DNA of 64,000 nt, taken from assembly GCF_017876575.1 (NCBI RefSeq), contig NZ_JAGIOE010000001.1, positions 2,232,001-2,296,000 of the forward strand. The letters run 5' to 3'. Origin of the DNA: Paeniglutamicibacter psychrophenolicus. GTDB lineage: Bacteria > Actinomycetota > Actinomycetes > Actinomycetales > Micrococcaceae. The translations under genes were made by a program, and so were the position numbers. A model generated the notes under the pieces. That model ran no database searches and had not been told where the DNA came from. It worked only from the letters and a program-made list of their open reading frames with translations. This document shows, piece after piece, positions 62,844 through 64,000 of the stretch (its first letter is position 1; every line of letters starts with the position of its first letter).

Positions 62844-63785
62844 TCAGTCTTCGAACGTGTCCAGGATCGTGGCCTTCGGGATGCGCTTGGTCATGACCGC
62901 AATGGATTGCGGGTTCTCATCCACGCAGACGAAGCGGCGGCCCAGCGCCTGGGATACGGCCCCGGTGGTGCCGGAGCCGGCGAAGAAGTCCAGGACCCAG
63001 TCGCCTTCGCGCGAACTCGCGTTGATGATCCTGCGCAGGATGCCCTCGGGCTTCTGCGTCGGGTAACCGGTCTTTTCCTTGCCCGTGGGCGAGACGATGG
63101 TGTGCCACCAGACATCGGTGGGCAGCTTGCCGCGCTCGCGCTTCTCGGCGGTGACCAGCCCGGGGGCCATGTATGGCTCGCGGTCGACCTCCGCCGAATC
63201 GAAGTGGAAGGTCTTCGGGTTCTTCACGTACACCAGGATGTTGTCGTGCTTGGCCGGCCAGCGGGACTTGGCACGTGCGCCGTAGTCGTAGGCCCAGATG
63301 ATCTCGTTCAGGAACGACTCCCGGCCGAAGATCGCATCAAGCATGACCTTGGCATAGTGCACCTCGCGGTAGTCCAGGTGCACGTACAAGGTGCCGTCGT
63401 CGGCCAACAGCCGCCAGGCCTCGCGCAGGCGCGGTTCCAGGAAGGACCAGTAGTCGTCGAAGGCGTCGTCGTAGCTGTGCAGGTCCCCGCGCAGGGTGGA
63501 GTAGCTCCGGCCCTGGAAGCCGACCCGGTCGCCCTCGCCGGCGGCCGCGCGGACCGCCGTGGTGACCTGGCGCTTTTGCGTACGCCCGGTGTTGAACGGG
63601 GGATCGACGTAGATCAAGGTGAATGATTCGTCCGGAAGCGTCGGTAGGAACGCAGCGTTTTCCGCGTGGACGATCAGGTTGGGCCCCGCGGGATCCCAGG
63701 CGGTGGCTGGGGATGCAGCGGCGGGCCCATCGGTCTCCTGGGTAGGATCGGCGATGGGCCCGTCGGGAATGCTGGTCAACGTCAT
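62844..63785 (-). CDS. beta-class N4/N6 DNA methyltransferase
   Basis: 313 residues. Motif IV DPPFNTG (61-67) precedes motif I FAGSGTT (268-274), the order of beta-class amino-methyltransferases. Also present: YVHLDYREVHYAKVMLDAIFG and GYPTQKPEGILRRIINASSREGDWVLD. No cognate restriction gene or target-recognition partner is adjacent. In several Micrococcaceae this is a solitary methyltransferase, possibly epigenetic. Confidence 0.9.
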   Translation of the reverse strand: MTLTSIPDGPIADPTQETDGPAAASPATAWDPAGPNLIVHAENAAFLPTLPDESFTLIYVDPPFNTGRTQKRQVTTAVRAAAGEGDRVGFQGRSYSTLRGDLHSYDDAFDDYWSFLEPRLREAWRLLADDGTLYVHLDYREVHYAKVMLDAIFGRESFLNEIIWAYDYGARAKSRWPAKHDNILVYVKNPKTFHFDSAEVDREPYMAPGLVTAEKRERGKLPTDVWWHTIVSPTGKEKTGYPTQKPEGILRRIINASSREGDWVLDFFAGSGTTGAVSQALGRRFVCVDENPQSIAVMTKRIPKATILDTFED

Positions 63786-63804
63786 CTAGTGGCTGGGCGT
63801 CAAT

Positions 63805-64000
63805 CTACTCGGCGTCGTTGTTGGTCACGACTTCGCCGTCGCTGCGGCGGGTGCGGGTGCGGCTGCGGGTGCGGGCCGGGCGATCGGCGGCGGCAGCGGA
63901 CTGCTCCCCGGAATCGGCGGCGACGGCCGTTTCGCGGTGGCGTTCGCCCTCGCGGGCAGGGCGGTCCGAACGGCCGCGGGAATGGCCGTGGCGTCCGCCG
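63805..64000 (-). CDS. C-terminal tail of a DEAD/DEAH-box RNA helicase (partial)
   Basis: The final 64 codons, running out of the window. Very basic Arg/Ser/Gly repeats (GRHGHSRGRSDRPARE; ARTRSRTRTRRSDGE) ending VVTNNDAE. This is the low-complexity RNA-binding tail that ends RhlE-type helicases of Arthrobacter relatives. The catalytic part is outside the window, so the call is tentative. Confidence 0.5.
   Translation of the reverse strand, partial: GGRHGHSRGRSDRPAREGERHRETAVAADSGEQSAAAADRPARTRSRTRTRRSDGEVVTNNDAE

Overview
The window reads as chromosomal DNA of a high-GC actinobacterium of the family Micrococcaceae (Arthrobacter or Paeniglutamicibacter type). The evidence is the gene content: a gluABCD-like glutamate importer, a sigE/anti-sigma/tatB/mrp block, an fdxA-dapC pair, a DUF3117 micro-protein, a DUF6318 lipoprotein, and the actinobacterial triad SCO1664-type protein, DUF3090 and MSMEG_4193-type phosphomutase. 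About fifteen genes have a TAnnnT hexamer only 6-8 nt before the start codon, the geometry of leaderless actinobacterial transcripts. No rRNA, tRNA or CRISPR array was seen.

Layout. 1-11.6 kb: the 3' part of a helicase-nuclease gene, then housekeeping and small-metabolism genes (SAF/CpaB-like protein, FmdB zinc ribbon, 5-formyl-THF cyclo-ligase, acetyltransferase, phosphotransferase, Lrp regulator, Nudix hydrolase, lipoprotein, alanine aminotransferase, PPK2). 11.6-16.2 kb: an accessory patch with a truncated IS1634-type transposase and a large secreted NIDO-SGNH-PKD protein with a small membrane partner. 16.6-23 kb: xseAB, ispH, rmuC and ychF. 23-29.2 kb: a second accessory segment bounded by a 21-bp direct repeat of the ychF 3' end. 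It carries ytoQ, non-coding debris, the SCO1664/DUF3090/phosphomutase operon, a complete IS1380-family element with 4-bp target duplication, and a dihydrofolate-reductase-like gene. 29.2-36 kb: a CrtA-like gene, a mechanosensitive-channel-like protein, typA and small regulators.

36-43 kb holds the succinylase branch of lysine/diaminopimelate synthesis (dapC, dapD, dapE) together with ferredoxin and citrate synthase. dapD and dapE diverge from a 40-bp gap whose two promoters overlap. 43-46.3 kb is the gluABCD-type importer. 46.4-57.9 kb is core cell-envelope and stress biology: a LOG-family protein, a DivIVA-like protein, DUF3117, an O-methyltransferase, sigE with its anti-sigma factor, tatB, mrp, DUF1003, an MgtE-N/CBS protein, a general-stress-like protein, Xaa-Pro aminopeptidase and a PHP phosphoesterase. 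57.9-64 kb holds a sodium:solute symporter with a 43-residue partner, a secreted PKD protein paired with a DUF6318 lipoprotein beside a decayed second copy, an orphan beta-class DNA methyltransferase, and the tail of what is probably an RNA helicase.

The least explained parts are the ychF-flanked segment, the PKD/DUF6318 cluster, the NIDO-SGNH protein, and the three 52-bp-spaced repeats in front of fdxA.
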